From Hyphomonas sp. (GTDB taxonomy: Bacteria; Pseudomonadota; Alphaproteobacteria; Caulobacterales; Hyphomonadaceae), in contig WGNP01000014.1 of the NCBI GenBank assembly GCA_016124495.1, positions 100,442 to 164,441 on the forward strand: DNA of 64,000 nt, written 5' to 3'. Below the pieces are notes generated by a model that saw only the letters and a program-made list of their open reading frames with translations, searched no databases and had not been told where the DNA came from. How positions within the stretch are numbered: the first letter of the stretch is position 1; each line of letters starts with the position of its first letter. The position numbers and the translations under genes are program-made. Below are positions 62,469 through 64,000 of this stretch, one piece after another.

Positions 62469-64000
62469 CTATGTCCCGTCCGCAGATTTCACCACAATCA
62501 CGTTATCGTCCGAATTTCGATCAATTCGCTTCACGTAAGGGTCGATTCCGGCAAAGGCCGGCTCTGGCCCGTCCGGCAGGACGAGCGTGACTGTCTGCGT
62601 CCCGGTCTTCAGGTCGCGGCGCTCAAACGCGAGCACATCGCTGCGGGAGAACTCCCGGCTTTCGGGCTTGCGCGTGAACACGCCGATCTCGAAGGGCTCG
62701 TTCAGGTCTGCTTCCACTTCCTTGCCTTGACCGTCTGCATAGAGTTTTTTCGCCTCGATCGTCAGCGTCACTTCCCAGCGACCATCCGGCAGATGTTTTC
62801 GTGTCGCTTGAACTGTCTTTGCATCGTACAACGTGATCCGCTCGAACAAGTCGGTAATCAGGTCCTGATGCTGCGGCCCGGCTTCCTCGCGCAGAATCCG
62901 GACGTAATCCGAACTCGATGGATAAGGTGCCGGCTTGAAGGCGTACTGGGCGAGAAGCCGCTGAAGCGACCGGTTCACCGCCGCTTCCCCGATCTCGTTT
63001 CGCAGGAAGTACATCACCAGCGCACCCTTGTTGTAATGGATGTAGCCCTGGTTCTCGACGCGGACCAGCGGCAGCTCCTCGACCACCTCACCGCCTCGCG
63101 CGGCCAGATAGGCGTCGAGTTCGACCTTCAGGAACTGGCGTACCTGCTCGGGGCCCATCAGGTCTTCCATGACCAGCATCGCGCTGTACTGGGCGAAGCT
63201 TTCCGAAAGCAGGGTTGCACCCTGCTTGTCCGCGCCGATCAACTGGTGGGCCCACCATTGGTGGGCTATCTCGTGAGCGGTGACGAAGGTGACCAGATCA
63301 ACCTTGTCCGGATCGCGGTTGGCCTGAAGCCAGCCGATATCTTCCGAGAACGGGACGGTATTGGCAAAGGCCTGCGCAAACGTCGCGTAGCCGGGAAACT
63401 CGAGAATACGCATCTGCCGGAACTGGAACGGCGAGAAGCGCTCGGAGAAGATCCGAACGGAAGCCTTCATCGCGGTCACGATGCGCTCGAGGTTCTGGGT
63501 GTGCGCGGGATGGTGATAGATCTCGAGCTTTACCGGCCCCGAAGGCGTCTCCACGCTGGCCGTGCGCAGGTCATAGCGCGCCGACTGGATCGAGAAGAAA
63601 TGCTGGATAGGCGCTTCGGTCTCGAACCGGCGCATGATCCGGCCATCTGCCTTCTCTTCGGCGACCTGATAGCCAGGCGCAATCGGGATCTGGTCATCAT
63701 CCGTATGCACCGTGATATCGGATGTCACCCATTCGCTGTCAGGCCGCAGGTAGTGTTTGCCGTTGGCCGAGTCGTCTTCCAGCTTCGCCGGGCGCTGTTC
63801 GGGATCGAGCCCGTACTTGCGGCGCTTGGCGCGGTCTGTCAGCCAGAAGCTCTGCGATACGCCCAGCACCGGACTGAGGTCAAAATTGTCGATGAATGTA
63901 CCGTTGCCGATCACCCGCAGCTGGCCCGTATCGTTTGAAAAACCCGGCCGTCCGTAGACGGTTTTAAATCTGATGGTGCGGTTTTCGCCGGGCTGTAATG
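62469..64000 (-). CDS. M1-family metallopeptidase, C-terminal part (runs off the window)
   Basis: The frame is open to base 64000, so the start lies outside; 510 residues are visible. The M1 zinc site is VTAHEIAHQWWAHQL (HExxH) with the third ligand in LLSESFAQYSAML, and the proton-donor tyrosine is probably in GYIHYNKGALVMYFL. No GAMEN motif is seen, so classic aminopeptidase activity is uncertain. Proteins of this type with C-terminal text ending in a beta-rich domain (EVEADLNEPFEIGVF) are often fused to an ABC-2 permease at the N-terminus; whether this one is cannot be seen. Confidence 0.85.
   Translation of the reverse strand, partial: LQPGENRTIRFKTVYGRPGFSNDTGQLRVIGNGTFIDNFDLSPVLGVSQSFWLTDRAKRRKYGLDPEQRPAKLEDDSANGKHYLRPDSEWVTSDITVHTDDDQIPIAPGYQVAEEKADGRIMRRFETEAPIQHFFSIQSARYDLRTASVETPSGPVKLEIYHHPAHTQNLERIVTAMKASVRIFSERFSPFQFRQMRILEFPGYATFAQAFANTVPFSEDIGWLQANRDPDKVDLVTFVTAHEIAHQWWAHQLIGADKQGATLLSESFAQYSAMLVMEDLMGPEQVRQFLKVELDAYLAARGGEVVEELPLVRVENQGYIHYNKGALVMYFLRNEIGEAAVNRSLQRLLAQYAFKPAPYPSSSDYVRILREEAGPQHQDLITDLFERITLYDAKTVQATRKHLPDGRWEVTLTIEAKKLYADGQGKEVEADLNEPFEIGVFTRKPESREFSRSDVLAFERRDLKTGTQTVTLVLPDGPEPAFAGIDPYVKRIDRNSDDNVIVVKSADGT

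Overview
The window is a 64 kb chromosomal segment of a GC-rich alphaproteobacterium. I infer the Hyphomonadaceae/Caulobacterales neighbourhood from the gene content: a split MetH, a GlnB-GlnA pair, ClpP followed by ClpX, a MoxR/DUF58/SpoIIM-like operon, and a perfect CtrA-type box (TTAA-N7-TTAA) next to a GANTC methylation site. No rRNA, tRNA, CRISPR array, phage gene or transposase was seen. Coding density is high, with many ATGA stop/start overlaps. The genes at both edges are cut: a GT8 glycosyltransferase on the left and an M1 peptidase on the right.

Left part (1-13000): an exopolysaccharide or envelope-glycan locus. It holds a GT8 transferase, a Wzx-type flippase, an L-lactate dehydrogenase-like flavoenzyme, an outer-membrane beta-barrel protein, a Wzc-like polysaccharide co-polymerase/tyrosine kinase, an ExoL-like glycosyltransferase, a very small membrane protein behind the CtrA box, a UDP-glucose 4-epimerase and two GT2 glycosyltransferases. 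Together they could supply a UDP-sugar, assemble a repeat unit, flip it and export it. The polymerase (Wzy), initiating transferase and OPX/Wza protein are not in the window. The GT8 and flippase genes look lower in GC than the rest.

13000-19220 (minus strand): a six-gene overlapping operon, DUF4129 - DUF4350 - MoxR AAA+ ATPase - DUF58 - SpoIIM-like (DUF95) - RDD. It probably encodes a membrane-associated MoxR chaperone module. 19350-29000: metabolic singletons, namely free methionine-R-sulfoxide reductase, a type B carboxylesterase, a DUF1330/GST/trans-sulfuration-enzyme operon, an MBL-fold hydrolase, the ABC-F protein EttA and a lipoprotein amidase. A 595-base non-coding stretch rich in hairpins follows. 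29360-34000: an AbgT-type transporter, an ion-transporter-superfamily permease, and the MlaC/MlaA pair for outer-membrane lipid asymmetry.

34060-40105: a methionine-cycle operon. A fused ArsR-HTH/SAM-methyltransferase regulator sits just behind a perfect 8+8 palindrome. It is followed by metF, the homocysteine-binding half of MetH, a gamma-glutamylcyclotransferase-like gene, and the remaining (folate, B12, activation) part of MetH, almost all with overlapping ends. A CobT-like gene that lacks the usual catalytic Glu lies 3 kb further on. 40277-53080: pyruvate kinase, a retropepsin-like protease with a DUF1289 protein, a pair of acyl-CoA dehydrogenases resembling PimC/PimD, a glycosyltransferase, RlmJ, an M28 peptidase and two tandem related alpha/beta hydrolases. 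53190-64000: clpP, clpX, a metallophosphoesterase, glnB-glnA, a Coq4-like/histidine phosphatase/Nnr operon, a lipocalin-like protein of unknown function behind a TetR-like palindrome, and the C-terminal part of an M1 metallopeptidase.
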